Source of the DNA: Symsagittifera roscoffensis
Taxonomy: Eukaryota; Xenacoelomorpha; Acoela; Convolutidae
Length of the DNA: 64,000 bases
NCBI RefSeq assembly: GCF_963678635.1
Contig: NC_087071.1
Coordinates: 35,455,680 to 35,519,679 of the forward strand
Direction of reading: 5' to 3'
In this document: one piece after another, positions 1-11,310 of the stretch
Position numbering within the stretch: the stretch's first letter is position 1
How the letters are laid out: every line of letters starts with the position of its first letter
Program-made: the position numbers and the translations under genes
The notes under the pieces: generated by a model
The model's database searches: none
Told to the model about the DNA's origin: nothing
Seen by the model: only the letters and a program-made list of their open reading frames with translations

Positions 1-192
1 TTCTTATTTTGTATATAGCCTACCCTCTGTTGGCAAGCTCGCAAGACGTTGGCGCGATTGCGGCGGTCACTATTCCGCTGCTCTGTTTTCTTCTACAGTA
101 TAAAATTCAGGTAACAATTCGTTGTCTCACAGTTTGACCAATCAGCAATGGAGACGAATAATTTTGGTATAACTTGATCGGTTTTTCATTTT

Positions 193-520
193 GGTACAAA
201 TCATTTTTGGTGCAAATGGACTTCACAATTTTAGGGTAGAAAGTATGCAAAAATTGAGTTTTGATTACAATAGCCCAATTATGGTTTTCAAATCGTAAGA
301 TAACTTGAAACAAGCACTTTTCTGGATATAAACAAGATAATTATAACAATTTCTAATCTGAAAAATTTTTCACTCAACATATTTCGCGAGGTTTTCGAAA
401 TGAATGATTTTTTGATAAAATTTATTTATTAAATGAATGTCATGTTTTCAGCATAAGGCCTAATGATTAAGACGCTAACGAGCACAACGTTTAGAAAAGT
501 TTAGATCAGAAAATCTGTGA
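193..520. repeat. Direct repeat, copy 1 (~330 bp)
   Basis: Near-identical to 1134-1455 in the same orientation, offset about 935 bp. Shared landmarks are the start near TTTTTGGTGCAAATGGAC and an end near AAGACGCTAACGAGC. The copies differ by scattered substitutions and small indels. It could be a dispersed repeat inserted twice or a partial tandem duplication. No terminal inverted repeat was seen. Confidence 0.8.
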
Positions 521-1133
521 ATCATCAGTTTATAACATTCTAGAATTCGTTTGGAAAAAAATCCAAAACTCCTGTCTACTTGTTATTCTTAAGTTTCGCA
601 TTCACAAATTCATTTCTGTCTGAAACGAATCAACTGAAAACAGCAACCTCCACGCTTAGAAAAATTACTGATTATTGATTCACGCTCAGAAATAACTTGA
701 AATATTTCAAAGTTTAACAGTTTGAATAGGTTGTTAAAGGTTATAAAAACTTAGAAAAAGGGTAATCAAAACTTAACTTTTTCATTGATCTAATCAGTCA
801 ATGGAATAATTTGAAAAATGGAGGTTTCGCAGCTTTGAATAGTTTGCTGATACAAACTTGAAATTTTTATGAATCTATTGAGTCAATGATATGCTTCGAA
901 TTTTTCAAATTTTCATAGCTTGATTACCTTGCTTAGAAAACTTAACTGTTCGCCAAGCGATTCAGTCTATGATATAATGATAAAATCGTCGAAGTTTTTA
1001 TTTGTATAGCTGGCTTAGAAAATTTAGTGAACCGATTTGGTCTATGAAATAACTAGTTTGTAGCTCAAATGCCTTGTTTAATATTTGTGCTTGTGTTGTG
1101 TTATGAACTAACTTTTTTCCAACCTTAGTTGCA

Positions 1134-1455
1134 AATCAATTTTGGTACAAATGGACTTCACAATTTTAAGGTAGAAAATATGCAAAAATTGAGTTTTGAT
1201 TACAATAGCCCAATTATGGTTTTCAAATCGTAAGATAACTTGAAACAAGCATTTTTCTGGATATAAACAAGATAATTATAACAATTTCTAATCTGAAAAA
1301 TTTTTCACTCAACATATTTCGCGAGGTTTTCGAAATGAATGATTTTTAGACAAATCTTTATTGTTAAATGAATGTCATGTTTTCAGCATAAGACCTAAAA
1401 ATTAAGACGCTATCGAGCACAACGTTTAAAAAAGCTTAGATCAGAAAGTCTATGA
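1134..1455. repeat. Direct repeat, copy 2 (~330 bp)
   Basis: Second copy of the repeat at 193-520, same orientation. The sequence between the copies (521-1133) is not itself duplicated. Confidence 0.8.
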
Positions 1456-1822
1456 ATAATTCAGTAGCTTGCGGTCTGAATAATTCGGTTCTTGGCCTAC
1501 AAGTTTTTTCGCCCAATCGGTCCTTGAGAATAGCCACCAAAAGACCCCACGTTTCTTTTCGCCATTTGCTTTCTAGTACTTGGAGAGCGTAGCTTGCCCT
1601 CATTTTGTAATATGAATTTGAATTGGCCAAGGAATAAAAATCAAAAGTCAAAGCTCAAAAGATCATATTGAAAAAAAAACTCGACCTAAAGGTTCTTATG
1701 CGCTAAGCTGCCTAAAATAGTATTTCTATATCTTAAACTGAAATTAATGTGACCGAGTCTGATTGGCTAGTGCACCAATTAAGTTCAAGACACATGGTTC
1801 AGCGTTTCAATTCAAAAGTGGG

Positions 1823-2165
1823 GTCTTATGCACAAAACGGCCCAAAATCCATGTTTCTATATTTTGAGGTGAAAGTTATGTGGTCGAACCTGATTGGCCC
1901 AACCAAAGTCAAGGAACACGGTCACGCGTTTCGGTCAACACTTCCAGCAGATAAAAACTTTAGCCGAAATTAAAGAAATTGTAAAACTTGGTCAAATAAT
2001 AAAAAGTTCTTAGGTTTTGGTAATTTCCGCTATTAATTTTATCAGCTTGAAGTTTTGATTTAAGTACCGTACGCGTTGTTGCATTAGCCAATCAGATTCA
2101 ACTACATAAGTTTTTAGTTCTATGTAGAGATACTAATTTTGGGCCGTTTAGTGCATAAGACCCTA
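1823..2165. mobile_element. MITE, TIR GGGTCTTATGCAC
   Basis: The left terminus GGGTCTTATGCACAAAACGG is matched by the inverted right terminus near 2150-2165. The flanking octamers CAAAAGTG and TAGAAGTG match at 6 of 8 positions, compatible with a decayed 8-bp target duplication. Subterminal CCAAT-type motifs occur on both sides. Non-coding. Confidence 0.65.
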
Positions 2166-2199
2166 GAAGTGACTTAAAGAAAATTAAATGGTGGCGTCC

Positions 2200-2600
2200 C
2201 TCATGCTTGTAGGACCGAATGCTTGAAATTAATTTTTGCTTACTTTCAGCCAATCAGAATTGAGTATTCAAAATCTCAAAGTGAGTAGCAAAAATCTCAA
2301 AAAAAAAAGAAAAAAAAATTAAGGCCATTAGTGTTAATGTTGACCAATTAGATAATAAGCAGATGAGTTTTCAAGACTGAAAATTTCTTTTGATTTTGAA
2401 CTCATTAATCTTGACAATTATCTGAATAGTAATGCGGTTGTAACCCGCAACTTGCAACATTTTTGAATATTTTCCACTGATTTAATTCATTTTCTGTTAA
2501 TATTGACTTCGATTTTGTGGGAAAGGCATTTAGCCATTAAGAACGCTTAGCGATTTTGATTGGTTGAAATTTTTCAAGCATTCGGTCCTTCAAGCATGAG
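2200..2600. mobile_element. MITE with ~29-bp TIR (CTCATGCTTGTAGGACCGAA)
   Basis: 2200-2228 and 2572-2600 are inverted repeats; the shared core is GGACCGAATGCTTGAAA. The 400-bp interior is non-coding and contains an A-rich run at 2299-2318. No coding capacity, so a non-autonomous inverted-repeat element. Confidence 0.75.
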
Positions 2601-2770
2601 AACCCTCCTTAACTTAAAGTATTAATTGACAAAGTTCTACGTTTTGCGTACACCGTGTTGCGTGAAGCTGAATGGCTAGTTTTAGCCAATCAGATTCGAC
2701 CACATAATATTTAGCTATGAGATATAGAAATATAAACTAAATTTGGGCTGTTTTGTGCATAAGAACCGAG

Positions 2771-3057
2771 TAGTTTATTACTGTACAGTAGTTTTTTTCG
2801 ATCTCTCTTTTTTTGTGCATGGAAGCTTAATGAAAAATTAATATCCTCTCAGACGACTGTTTAGAAATTAGAGGTATGCATCAAATTGTGTTTTCGTGTG
2901 ATGTGTGATTTATTTTTGGCTGTAACCAGCACAAACTACTTTCTGCTCGAGTTGTCTTCTGTTTACAGTTGTGAGCCTTCTAACCTCTAGCTGCAGTTGA
3001 TCTGCCCTCTGACTGGCTGTGCGAATTGCTGTTCCAGCGGCTGTCTGATGTCAGAGA
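2771..3057. other. Non-coding spacer before the gypsy element
   Basis: I see no gene or repeat here. It provides the target site (CCATC at 3058-3062) of the LTR element that follows. Confidence 0.5.
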
Positions 3058-3062
3058 CCATC

Positions 3063-3277
3063 TGATAAAATGTTACTTTGTTGTAGCTAATTCTAGGTTA
3101 AAACTATTAAAAAGAATAAGGATTAAGATGAATTAGTCGGTAAGTTAAAACATTAAAACAATGAGAGATCATTCTCTCCGCCGGAGAGAATGGCCAATGA
3201 AGGTCATATCTGAGTGACCAGTTAATTAAACTAAATATGTTTTGCAATAATAGCAAAACATGATGTAAATCACAACA
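3063..3277 (-). repeat. 3' LTR of element 1 (215 bp)
   Basis: Matches 9535-9749 almost exactly (A/T differences near 3123 and 3252). It contains a perfect hairpin at 3170-3192 with 11-bp arms CATTCTCTCCG/CGGAGAGAATG around one base. The same hairpin is at 9642-9664 in the other LTR. Confidence 0.95.
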
Positions 3278-3287
3278 TTCCCCTAAG
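3278..3287 (-). promoter_or_regulatory. Polypurine tract of element 1
   Basis: On the minus strand CTTAGGGGAA directly precedes the 3' LTR (TGTTGTG...). This short purine run is in the expected place for plus-strand DNA priming. Confidence 0.65.
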
Positions 3288-3755
3288 CAGGAAAAAATTT
3301 TAAATTACGGATAAAGTAATGCACAAGGACTAATTAAGTCTGACTCCTTTCTCCCCTTTTGAGGACGAGGAAAAGAAAAATTAAAGCGCCGTAAAATGAG
3401 GAACTGACACTAACTAAAGCGCCCTATAGCATTAAATACAGCAACTATAACTGCGGGAATGATTATCCGGATTCCGACGGATAAGGGCTATGTTAAGGTA
3501 AATTAAAATGTGGTGAAGTTGTCACAAAGTTTTATGGGTGGAGCCTTGATATGCGATACACTAACTAGAGAAAAGTCGACTTAGAGGATTTATGAGAGCA
3601 CAAGAAAGTGTTTTCCTTTACTGATGATTTATCCGAAGGATAAAGTTCTCAAGTTTACAGATCAACATTTTGATACCTGAAGATTGGCACCGGTTAATAA
3701 GGTAATATGTGCTCCTTGATATGCCAATATAACAGATTAGGGTAGAGCCAAGTGT
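3288..3755. other. 3' untranslated region of element 1
   Basis: About 470 bp between the last frame and the polypurine tract. No ORF or recognised repeat. Confidence 0.5.
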
Positions 3756-5020
3756 TTACAAAGTTTTATAGTCCTTTAGAAAGTATTCAAGTTCAGTATT
3801 AAAAAGTTCGCTGTCTAGATCAGAGTGATCTCCAAAATTTTCTATTTCCATTCTCAGTGATTCGTCGGTTGATGAGGTTGACATTTGATCTGAAGATGAT
3901 TGATTTGAGTCTAGGACGATTAACTCCGCCGGAGTCGTCTTGTTGTTGGTCTCGTGTGATTCCTCAATTTCTATCACGATAGGATCGGCCGCATAACCAG
4001 AGGCTTCTTGAACGTTCTCTACGGCATCAATAAAATATCGTTGACCATAAAAGTTTGGTGGGCCGACATTTCTACCAGAACGGCGGATGGCAGGAGAAAT
4101 TTTACCGGATAAGATGGTAGGGTTGGGTGGTATAGCACACTCGTCAGTTGAGTCGCTTATCTCGTACACCGGGAAATCTGTAGTTGAGTCGTTATCCGTT
4201 GGATTACACTCGTCTTGCAGGTCCTGTTTTTCAATGGTGTCTTTGTCCCCTCCCTGGTTTACGGTTCTCTGTTCCGCAGTACTAGGTGTTCGGCTGGCGG
4301 GTATTATACTTATTGGGCACTCGTACGATTGGTCCATAGATTGTTCTCTGTTTGGGTCAATGTCGTTTTCTAAAATCTCAGATTTTATTTCAGGATTGGT
4401 TACAGTGGAATTAGAATTATTTCCGATTGAGAGGTGAGGTGTAAGTGAGTCTGAAATAAAGCACTCTCTGGCTACGTCTCTACAAGGGAAACCGCCCGCT
4501 ATCCATTCCCATTCACTAGTATCCGAATTATCCGAAGGAATTAGCAAAGATTCATCCGAAGCAAGGTAACCTGGAGGAGTTGATGACTTATTTGAGTGGC
4601 GTGTTTGTCTTCTTGTAGGATTGAGTGATGACCCTGATATGCGTGTCCTAGTTAAGTTGTCGGATGAGGTGGGATACAATTGTCTGGACATTTTTTCGTT
4701 GGCTTTTTTGTTCTTGGTTTTTGTCTTGAGCTTTCCTGTTTCTGACCTACTTCAACATTAGGATTAGGAAAATACGGGAATGAAATGTTTCCTTTAAAAG
4801 GTCTGATTTTATTTGAGGTAGAAATAGGAATCGCAATGTCGGACTTTCGTATTATTTTTCTGTCGGATAACTTTACTGTCGAAGTAGATGAATTTATAAT
4901 TCTTTTGTTTAGTTCCTTATAGAAACAGTCTCGGTTGATGTTACCGTTAGTTTTCCGAAGGATTTTACCTTTGAATGGACTTTTGATTGGTAGTCTATTT
5001 GGGGTGATTTTCGAGGACAA
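3756..5020 (-). pseudogene. Pol C-terminal tail ORFs (element 1)
   Basis: Two overlapping minus-strand frames, 4652-5020 (122 codons, very basic) and 3756-4691 (311 codons, acidic and Ser/Thr/Asn-rich). The second carries RRSGRNVGPPNFYGQRY near residue 210. Such an arginine/proline motif is typical at the end of gypsy integrases. I see no signal peptide, membrane segment or cysteine pattern, so I do not call it an envelope. It is probably the integrase tail plus an element-specific disordered extension, in two frames because of a shift around 4660-4690. Function of the acidic part unknown. Confidence 0.65.
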
Positions 5021-5189
5021 GCATAGTCTGTGTCGTAGCCTTTTTCAGTCGGGTTTTGGTTCTTCTTCGCTATCAAATCGTCCTTGTAGCCGTCCTCTAG
5101 TCTATCATCCGCGTTCCAATCCTTAGCTCGTTCCTTAGACAGTATTGATTTCCCTTTGTCTAAAATTCTAAAGGAGGGTTTACCAGAAG

Positions 5190-7208
5190 CTAATTGTTTC
5201 CAAATAGTATTTGGTTTTCTGTTATAGTGAATCTCGAAGGGTGAACATTTAATTTTTGATTGATAGGTAGAACGTAAATTCCAGATGATTTTTGAAACGG
5301 CATTTTGCAGTGTGCTTTTTTGAAATAGCCAGTAGTTTGATTTTCACAGTGTGTACTAATTTTTCGATTAATCCGTTGGAATGGTGGTCGCCTACTGTAC
5401 AAAAGATTATTTTGATAGCAAGTAGCATGATCTACCCTTATAGAATAAGGTATCCCGTGTAAGAATATAAAGTCTTGTAAAAATTCTATAACTGTTTTTG
5501 AAGAAGTAGACGATGTAATTTTTGCCGACGGAAATTTAGAAAAACTGTCAATGCAAAGTAAAATGTATTTATTTGAGCCCCAATAAGTATCCAAAGGACC
5601 CGCAAAATCTAAATTAAGTTCTTCGTTTGGTTCCGATAATGGAGGAAGTTCACTAATTTGTGAATTAGGGATAACAGTTTTCAAATTCTTACCCGCCGAT
5701 GTACACTCTGAGCAATTTATTCCGTGAAAGTAAATTTGCCTGTTAATATGAGGCCACCAGATGTATTGAGCCAAATATTTCATTCCAAATTGACCTGGAT
5801 GTGTTTCGTGGAGGGTCTTCATCGTCGCGTTTCGTAAGGTAAATGGAATAACGAGTTTACCGTCCATGTAAAGTAATCCGTCGGATTCGTGTAGGTCTCG
5901 GGTGAAATGTTTGAAATACGGAGAATCTGCATTAATCTTCTCCACCTTATTTTGAAGTGCTTTAACAATTGGACTTAACATGGGATCGTCTTCTGTCAAG
6001 AGAGCTACTAACTTGGCGTTAAATAAAATATTTAAATCCAAGGGTCGATCCGGCAACTTCAAGTTTTCAAGGTATTTTTTAACGAGATTAGCGTGATCTG
6101 GTAAGAGCTGGAAGTCTAAATCTAGGGAAATACCGGAAGTGGTGGGATTAATTACAATATTCTTATTATTCATATTAACAGTATCTACAATTTTTTTATC
6201 TACAGGTGAATTAATTAAACTACGATTAAAGATTAAAAAATAAAAAAATGCGAAGTTAGAAATGGAAATAATTAATGTATTTGTATTAGAATAATCCGTT
6301 GGAATGCAATTTGAGGTACAAAATTCTGTTCTTTTGTGATTAAATGAACAAATTGGAAAAGACGAGTTAATAAATTTTAATACTGCTGCTATTAGGTAAT
6401 TACGTAATAAAGCGTAATCGGAATTTTCCAGATTAAAACCAATGGCTGAGCAGGTAGTTCTTAGTTTCTCCGACGGATTTAATGATTTATTAATCTTATT
6501 AATGTTTGCTACTACGATTTCCTCGTCGTAATGTGATATTGGAAGAGCTTTTCCGGATGGAATTCTAGAAATCAGGTCAGTGAAGCCCATGTTTTTTCCT
6601 GCAATATGTTTGATTGAGAAATTAAAAGGTAATAGTCTGTCTACCCATCTTGTTAATCTACTGTGGTAAGTTTTATTTCCGTGGATTGGTGATAGGGCGG
6701 ATAGTAAAGCTTTGTGATCAGTAATTACTTCGAAATCTGATCCGTAAAAGTAATTCTTATAATGTTCGACAGCCCATACAACCCCTAGTAGTTCGAGCTC
6801 GTTCGTAGAATATTTAGACTCGTGAGGGTTTAAAAACCGTGAAGCGAATGAGATTGTTTTCCAATCGTTCCCATGGAGTTGTTCGAGCGAAGCCCCGAGT
6901 CCATTATGTGACGCGTCTATTTTTACTCTAGTTTTGCGTTTTACGTCGAAATGGGTATTATCTGTTAAGTTTACGATTTCTTCTTTAATTTTTTCAAACG
7001 CTTTTGTATGGTCATCGTTCCATTGGAATATTGATTTCTTATTTAGGAGTGGTCGGAGTGGGCTTCCTAAGGATGCTAGGTTTGGGACGTTTATAGAACC
7101 AAAAAATGATCGTAGTTCTTTCAAATTCTTCGGAATAGGTAGATCTTTTATGGCTTTCGATTTGTCGAATAACGGGGTAATTCCTGATTTAGAGATTTTG
7201 AATCCCAA
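5190..7208 (-). pseudogene. pol: RNase H and integrase (element 1)
   Basis: Continuation of pol after the stop, same frame. Residues ~85-215 are RNase H: VKIDASHNGLGASL, NELELLGVVWAVEH and TDHKALLSAL carry the usual acidic residues. A ~200-residue linker follows. The integrase zinc-binding domain comes next (H-X-H ... C-X2-C around HPGQFGMKYLAQYIWWPH), then the catalytic core with DFAGPL and RVDHATCYQ holding the first two acidic residues. Just after that the frame shifts (near 5400): the region with the third acidic residue lies in another frame. This frame then runs to a stop at 5190. No intact integrase can be made from this copy. Confidence 0.9.
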
Positions 7209-8957
7209 CTATTCTATTTCTTTTTGAAAGAATTTACATTTTGACCATTTTACAGCGAAGTTATATTCGTCAAGGGTCGATAAATTTTTTAACACAATAT
7301 TCTTGTGGTCTAAGAATGTTCCTTTGGAAGAGATTAAAATGTCGTCTAAGTAACAGTTAGTAAATGGGATTGAACCTAACGTAGAGTCCATTACTCTTTG
7401 AAATTCGTTAGGCATATCCCCTAGGCCGTAAAAACCAGTTAAAAATTGGTAGGTACCCGTAATATCACCGCCCACGATACTGAAGTTACATTGGTTGCTA
7501 GTAAATTTATCTAGTGCTAATTGGCTGTACGCATTTTTTAAGTCTAAGTTAGTAAACCACACTTCTCCAACAGAATCATTAGTAATTTGTGCCGCGACAT
7601 TGTCTACCAGTTCGTGAATGTTTGGCATATGATATTTGTTCTTGTAAATCAGTTTGTTTATGAACTTGGAATCTAGGGCTAATTTGATGGATTTGTCTTT
7701 TTTACAAGTGATGACTATTGGGCTAATAAATCTGTCTTCATCGCAATTTTCTAATTTTTTAATATGTCCCTCTGCTTTTAGTCTATCGAGTTCTGTCTTT
7801 ACAGCGTCCAGTAAGTGAAGGGGGACTCGTCTTCCCTTTAGTTGAATTGGTTTTAAGGGTTCGTGAAAATGGGTGATTTTCATCTGATTTTTAATTTTTC
7901 CGATCCGAGGGAATAAATTTTTGAATGATTTTGATATATTTAGAATTTCCCTATCTTGGTTTGTTTGAGAGATGGAATTTATTGACTTACACTGCTTGTT
8001 AGTCTGGAAATGTGGGAAGTGTTTCTGAGAGACTTCTATCCCCACTTTTGGAAGGTTGTCATTTCCTAAGATATTTCTCTCATGTCCTTCGGTTAGGAAG
8101 AATTGACAGTCGTTGTCTGACCAACCATTTGAAAATATCGGAAGCTTCACCTTTCCAGTGATGTTTATGGCATTATCTGTGAATCCACAGTAGAGGTCTC
8201 TAGTTGTCTTATCCACCGGATAAATTTTCAAGTAGGGGTCGCGTAACTTTAATTCGTGTGGTACGTTTTTCTTAAGGAAGCTCACCGGGCTAGCTGAATC
8301 CACTTGATTGTTTAAAATTACTTGGTTTTCTTTTCCGAGTCCAATGTTCAATAATTTCTTCAATTCTTTTTCATCATTATCAAAAATCGTAGTTACATTT
8401 AGTACAGAATAATCGTCGTTTTCGCTTTGTCCAGATTCCGACCATGCGTTTATGACGCCACAACATTCTCTATCCGTGTGGTCGGTATTTACATCCGGAA
8501 TATCCGACGGATTAAAATCTGTATTATCTACAATTTGAGTATTTACAATGTTTACATTTTTAGGACGAGATCTACAAAGTCTGGTGAAATGCCCTTTGAA
8601 TTTACAAGAAGTACAAGTCGTGTCCTTTGCTGGGCAAACTGCTAAGTGTCCTTTTGAGAATGATCCGCCACACTTCATACAGTTGTTACTTCTTTCGAGG
8701 TTAAGGGTTGGTTCTCTTTTGACGTTAAAATGGTTGTTTGGTTTATGTACGGATGATCCGTTGGATTTAAAACTATTAGTTAACTTCAAGTGATTTAAAA
8801 TTCCTTTTTCGTCTATGAGTGCTACATTTAGTGCTTCGCGTGGAGGGAGGGTTTCTGTTAACAATTTCCTTTGGATGTCGTAGTTTTTCATATTATTTAT
8901 GAAAATATCTCTTATCCACTCTTCTTCTCCTGCGGTTATGTCACACTTTTTTGCCAT
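7209..8957 (-). pseudogene. pol: Gag C-terminus, protease and reverse transcriptase (element 1)
   Basis: A 582-codon frame continuing the capsid. Around residues 93-135 are two zinc-knuckle-like motifs; the second, CTSCKFKGHFTRLC, is a canonical CX2CX4HX4C. Near residue 220 the sequence VDSASPVSF sits where a retropepsin has its catalytic Asp-Ser/Thr-Gly/Ala. The last ~210 residues are reverse transcriptase with NLDLKNAYSQL and the catalytic box YLDD around residue 535. The frame ends at an in-frame TAG (7209-7211), just after KFFQKEIE, at the RT thumb/RNase H junction. The next frame picks up at once, so this is a point nonsense mutation in an otherwise continuous pol. Enzyme roles (polyprotein cleavage, cDNA synthesis) are inferred from family knowledge. 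Confidence 0.9.
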
Positions 8958-9067
8958 TTCAGCTAAAGCGCCCCAAAATTGTTCGAGGGATTCTCTGTCG
9001 CGTTGTTTTCTATTTAACAGTTTATGTCGTTCGAATGTGACATTTGTCTTTCTTACGAAAGCGATCG

Positions 9068-9535
9068 CTAGGAACTCCCAGAATCCTTTAAAGAAATTTG
9101 TAAAACTTTCACCTTGGTAAATTTTTGTTTTTGTCCGAAGATCCTTTTTCCTTCGTTTCCCAGTGCCAGATATAGGACCGAACGTAATTTCTTGTCGGCT
9201 TCTTCTATTCGCATTCCGTTAAATTTCTTGGTTTCGGTTTTTATCGATGCTGTTTCTTCTTCGTCATATCTTCTTTGTTCTTGAGTATTTCTCTCCATTC
9301 TCGAGCGTCTTTGAGTATCTGTTTCACCGTCCGTTGAGTTTTCCAAATTTGGAGGTAATGGGTGTTGTCTCTCCAACGGATTGAGTAGATTTTCTATATC
9401 TATGTTTTCTTTAGCAATTATAGCTAATTGAAACAGATCACACCAGTCTTCCCATGGAATGGGGGGGTCTACCGTATAGTTTTGCCAAAAGGGAGGTATT
9501 CCTCTCACGTTAGATTCGTTAGATGACTGCGCCAT
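9068..9535 (-). pseudogene. gag: Gag, N-terminal part (element 1)
   Basis: A 155-codon frame starting MAQSSN, with the first codons encoded by the LTR/primer-site junction. It contains a Pro/Trp-containing start (PPFWQNY, PWEDW) and a charged Gln/Glu/Arg stretch, as in capsid proteins of mag-like gypsy elements. It stops at 9068 because of a frameshift. The capsid continues in another frame from about 9120 to 8957, where a segment with FERHKLLNRKQ and ESLEQFWGAL resembles the retrotransposon gag domain. Single ATG choice: it is the first ATG and the only one adjoining the LTR. Gag normally assembles the particle that packages element RNA. Here it cannot be made intact without frameshifting. 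Confidence 0.8.
9517..9534 (-). promoter_or_regulatory. Primer-binding site, tRNA-Ser type
   Basis: Immediately after the LTR the minus strand reads TGGCGCAGTCATCTAACG. TGGCGCAGTC is the start of the tRNA-Ser primer site known from several gypsy elements (17.6/297 type). No spacer separates it from the LTR, and it lies inside the gag reading frame. Confidence 0.75.
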
Positions 9536-9749
9536 GATAAAATGTTACTTTGTTGTAGCTAATTCTAGGTTAAAACTATTAAAAAGAATAAGGAATAAGA
9601 TGAATTAGTCGGTAAGTTAAAACATTAAAACAATGAGAGATCATTCTCTCCGCCGGAGAGAATGGCCAATGAAGGTCATATCTGAGTGACCAGTTAATTA
9701 AACTAAATATGTTTTGCAATAATTGCAAAACATGATGTAAATCACAACA
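9535..9749 (-). repeat. 5' LTR of element 1 (215 bp)
   Basis: Upstream LTR for the minus-strand element. It would hold the promoter and polyadenylation signals, though I cannot assign a TATA box with confidence. Its last base (9535 on the minus strand) is the A of the gag start codon. Confidence 0.95.
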
Positions 9750-9965
9750 CCATCTTTTCACACTTCAGACGCCACTTTAGTGAGAGCCAGACTGACCTCA
9801 CTTCCCTGCTTCCTCTGCTGCTCCACTCTCACTTTTCAACTCTCGATTTCACTCTGCAACACACAACAGTTCAGTCAGTCTAGGTTAAGGAAAAACGTAA
9901 AGAAAAAGAACCCATGAAAAACGTATTTGGTCTGCATGTTTAACCTTATAAAACCCCTCGTGACT

Positions 9966-10162
9966 CTTTTTCCTCCCCCCCCCCCCACCTCACTCAGACA
10001 TGAATTTTATAGTCTAACGAGTGGTTTTACAAGGTTACTTATTAAGACCAAATATGTTTGTCATGGCCTAATTAGTCTGCATGTCAATTTTCATGACAAT
10101 CTGATAAAATGAACAGTAACTTCAAATATAAAAATTTGCAGATGGGGGAAAAGGAAAAAGAA
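9966..10162. mobile_element. Family A MITE (minus orientation), nested
   Basis: Begins CTCTTTTTCC, ends GGAAAAAGAAC, with the family A interior in reverse (GAGTGGTTTTACAAGG, AGACCAAATATG). It seems nested in another A copy whose halves are at about 9903-9965 and 10163-10218. Family A: ~200 bp, ends GGCTCTTTTTCC/GGAAAAAGAGCC, poly-C/poly-G subterminal runs, non-coding. Confidence 0.75.
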
Positions 10163-10244
10163 CCCCCCTCGTTACGCCAGAAAAGTGATGGTCGTGGGAG
10201 GTGGGGGAAAAAAGAGCCAAAACGTGTTAGCAAGATAACATTTC

Positions 10245-10436
10245 GGCTCTTTTTCCTTTAAAATCCACCTGCAAAAATTTACAAATGAAAAATTTGCTCA
10301 CTTTATTCGATTGGTTTGGAAATTGGCATACGGACTAATGGCAAACATAATTGGTCGGTATAATTATTCTTGTAAAACCACTCGTTACACCATAAATTGA
10401 TGCTCGTGTAAGATGGGGGAAAAAGGAAAAAGAGCC
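10245..10436. mobile_element. Family A MITE
   Basis: GGCTCTTTTTCC start and GGAAAAAGAGCC end. The interior holds the family signature CTTGTAAAACCACTCGTTAC. Confidence 0.8.
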
Positions 10437-10618
10437 AACATTTCTTACATGCAATTTGCCGTAACAACAGTTTTTGAAAAGACTTTGACTTGTAATTTTA
10501 CGGGGGTGGGAAACAGGAAAATAGTAATAACTGAAATGGATGGGGGGTGTAGGATGGAGGATGTTAACTTGATCCCAACTAAAAATTTTGTATCAATCAA
10601 ATTTCAGAAAAAGGCTCG

Positions 10619-10832
10619 GGCTCTTTTTCCTTTCCCCACCCCCCCCCCCCCCACCTGCAAATTTTTACATGTAAATTTGTTGACCACGTTGTTCAATTGT
10701 TATGAAAAATTACGTACAGACTAATAAGGCCATGACAAACATATTTGGTCTTCATACTCAACTTCGTAAAATCACTCGTTACACTAATATATTGAAGCTC
10801 GGGTGAGGTGGGGGGAAAAAGGAAAAAGAGCC
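10619..10832. mobile_element. Family A MITE
   Basis: Complete copy with long poly-C (left) and poly-G (right) tracts next to the GGCTCTTTTTCC termini. Confidence 0.85.
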
Positions 10833-10895
10833 AAGGCTCGGTAACATCCTCCCACCTCCCCCACCCCAAAGCCGTTTAGGGGGAGAGAGGGGGAG

Positions 10896-11310
10896 GGAGG
10901 ATGTTAACTTGGTTCTAAGTTAGAAAAATTCAGCCAATCAGAGTCGAGAATTTTACATGTAGCGCTTAGCAAGTTTGATGCGAATAAAATGCTGGGGTGG
11001 AAGATCTTAGCTTGGTCTATCGGGGGGGATGTAAACTTGATCAAAGGCTCTTTTCCAGTTTCTGAAATTCAAATTCCTGAAGTCCACGGTAACAACAGTT
11101 TTTAAAGAAATTTATGCAGTAATTTTACGGGGGGTGGAGGATCCCCCCTAGTTAACATTTCCCCCCCCCCCCCCTCCCCCCGAATAGACCAAGTTAAGAT
11201 CACCCACCCCAGCGCTGAAGTTAAATTAAAATTGTTAAGCGCTGCGTGTAAAACTGCTCGAGTCTGATTGGCTGAAAATTCCTAACTAAGAACCAAGTTA
11301 AAATTCTCCT
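10896..11310. mobile_element. Family D fold-back element
   Basis: Long inverted arms. The left arm (10896-11029) starts GGAGGATGTTAACTTGGTTC and contains CAGCCAATCAGAGTCGAG. The right arm (11183-11310) is its inverted complement with TGATTGGCTG and GAACCAAGTTAA. The centre carries part of another inverted-repeat sequence beginning GGCTCTTTTCCAG. Could form a very long hairpin. Non-coding. Confidence 0.75.

Larger units (their letters stand above)
1..1680. other. Non-coding A+T-rich flank
   Basis: I see no credible coding region here. The only clear structure is a direct repeat of about 330 bp (193-520 and 1134-1455). Short open frames lack domains or splice context. Confidence 0.6.
1688..2770. 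mobile_element. Outer inverted-repeat element with nested MITEs
   Basis: The left end (GGTTCTTATGCGCTAAG..., through GATTGGCTAG near 1769) reads as the inverted complement of the right end (CTAGTTTTAGCCAATC ... TGCATAAGAACC, about 2673-2768). Two further inverted-repeat elements lie inside (1823-2165, 2200-2600), so this looks like nested insertion of related non-autonomous elements. There is no transposase ORF. Confidence 0.6.
3063..9749 (-). mobile_element. Ty3/gypsy-like LTR retrotransposon (element 1), full-length but broken
   Basis: The ends are 215-bp direct LTRs (3063-3277 and 9535-9749) starting TG and ending CA. They are flanked by a perfect 5-bp target duplication CCATC (3058-3062 and 9750-9754). 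The internal region, read on the minus strand, runs gag, zinc knuckles, protease, reverse transcriptase, RNase H, integrase, basic/acidic tail, which is the Ty3/gypsy order. By eye the LTRs differ at about two positions, so insertion looks recent. Even so, gag carries a frameshift near 9100, a stop lies between RT and RNase H (7209-7211) and further shifts disrupt integrase. No envelope ORF is evident; the last ORF is a charged pol tail. Likely moved by another copy's proteins. Confidence 0.93.

Noticed and set aside
4087-4437. Plus-strand 116-codon frame inside element 1
   Set aside because: Antisense of the pol-tail ORF.
3756-4691. Envelope gene in element 1
   Set aside because: The ORF is acidic and soluble in character, lacks signal peptide and membrane segment and carries the arginine/proline motif of an integrase tail.
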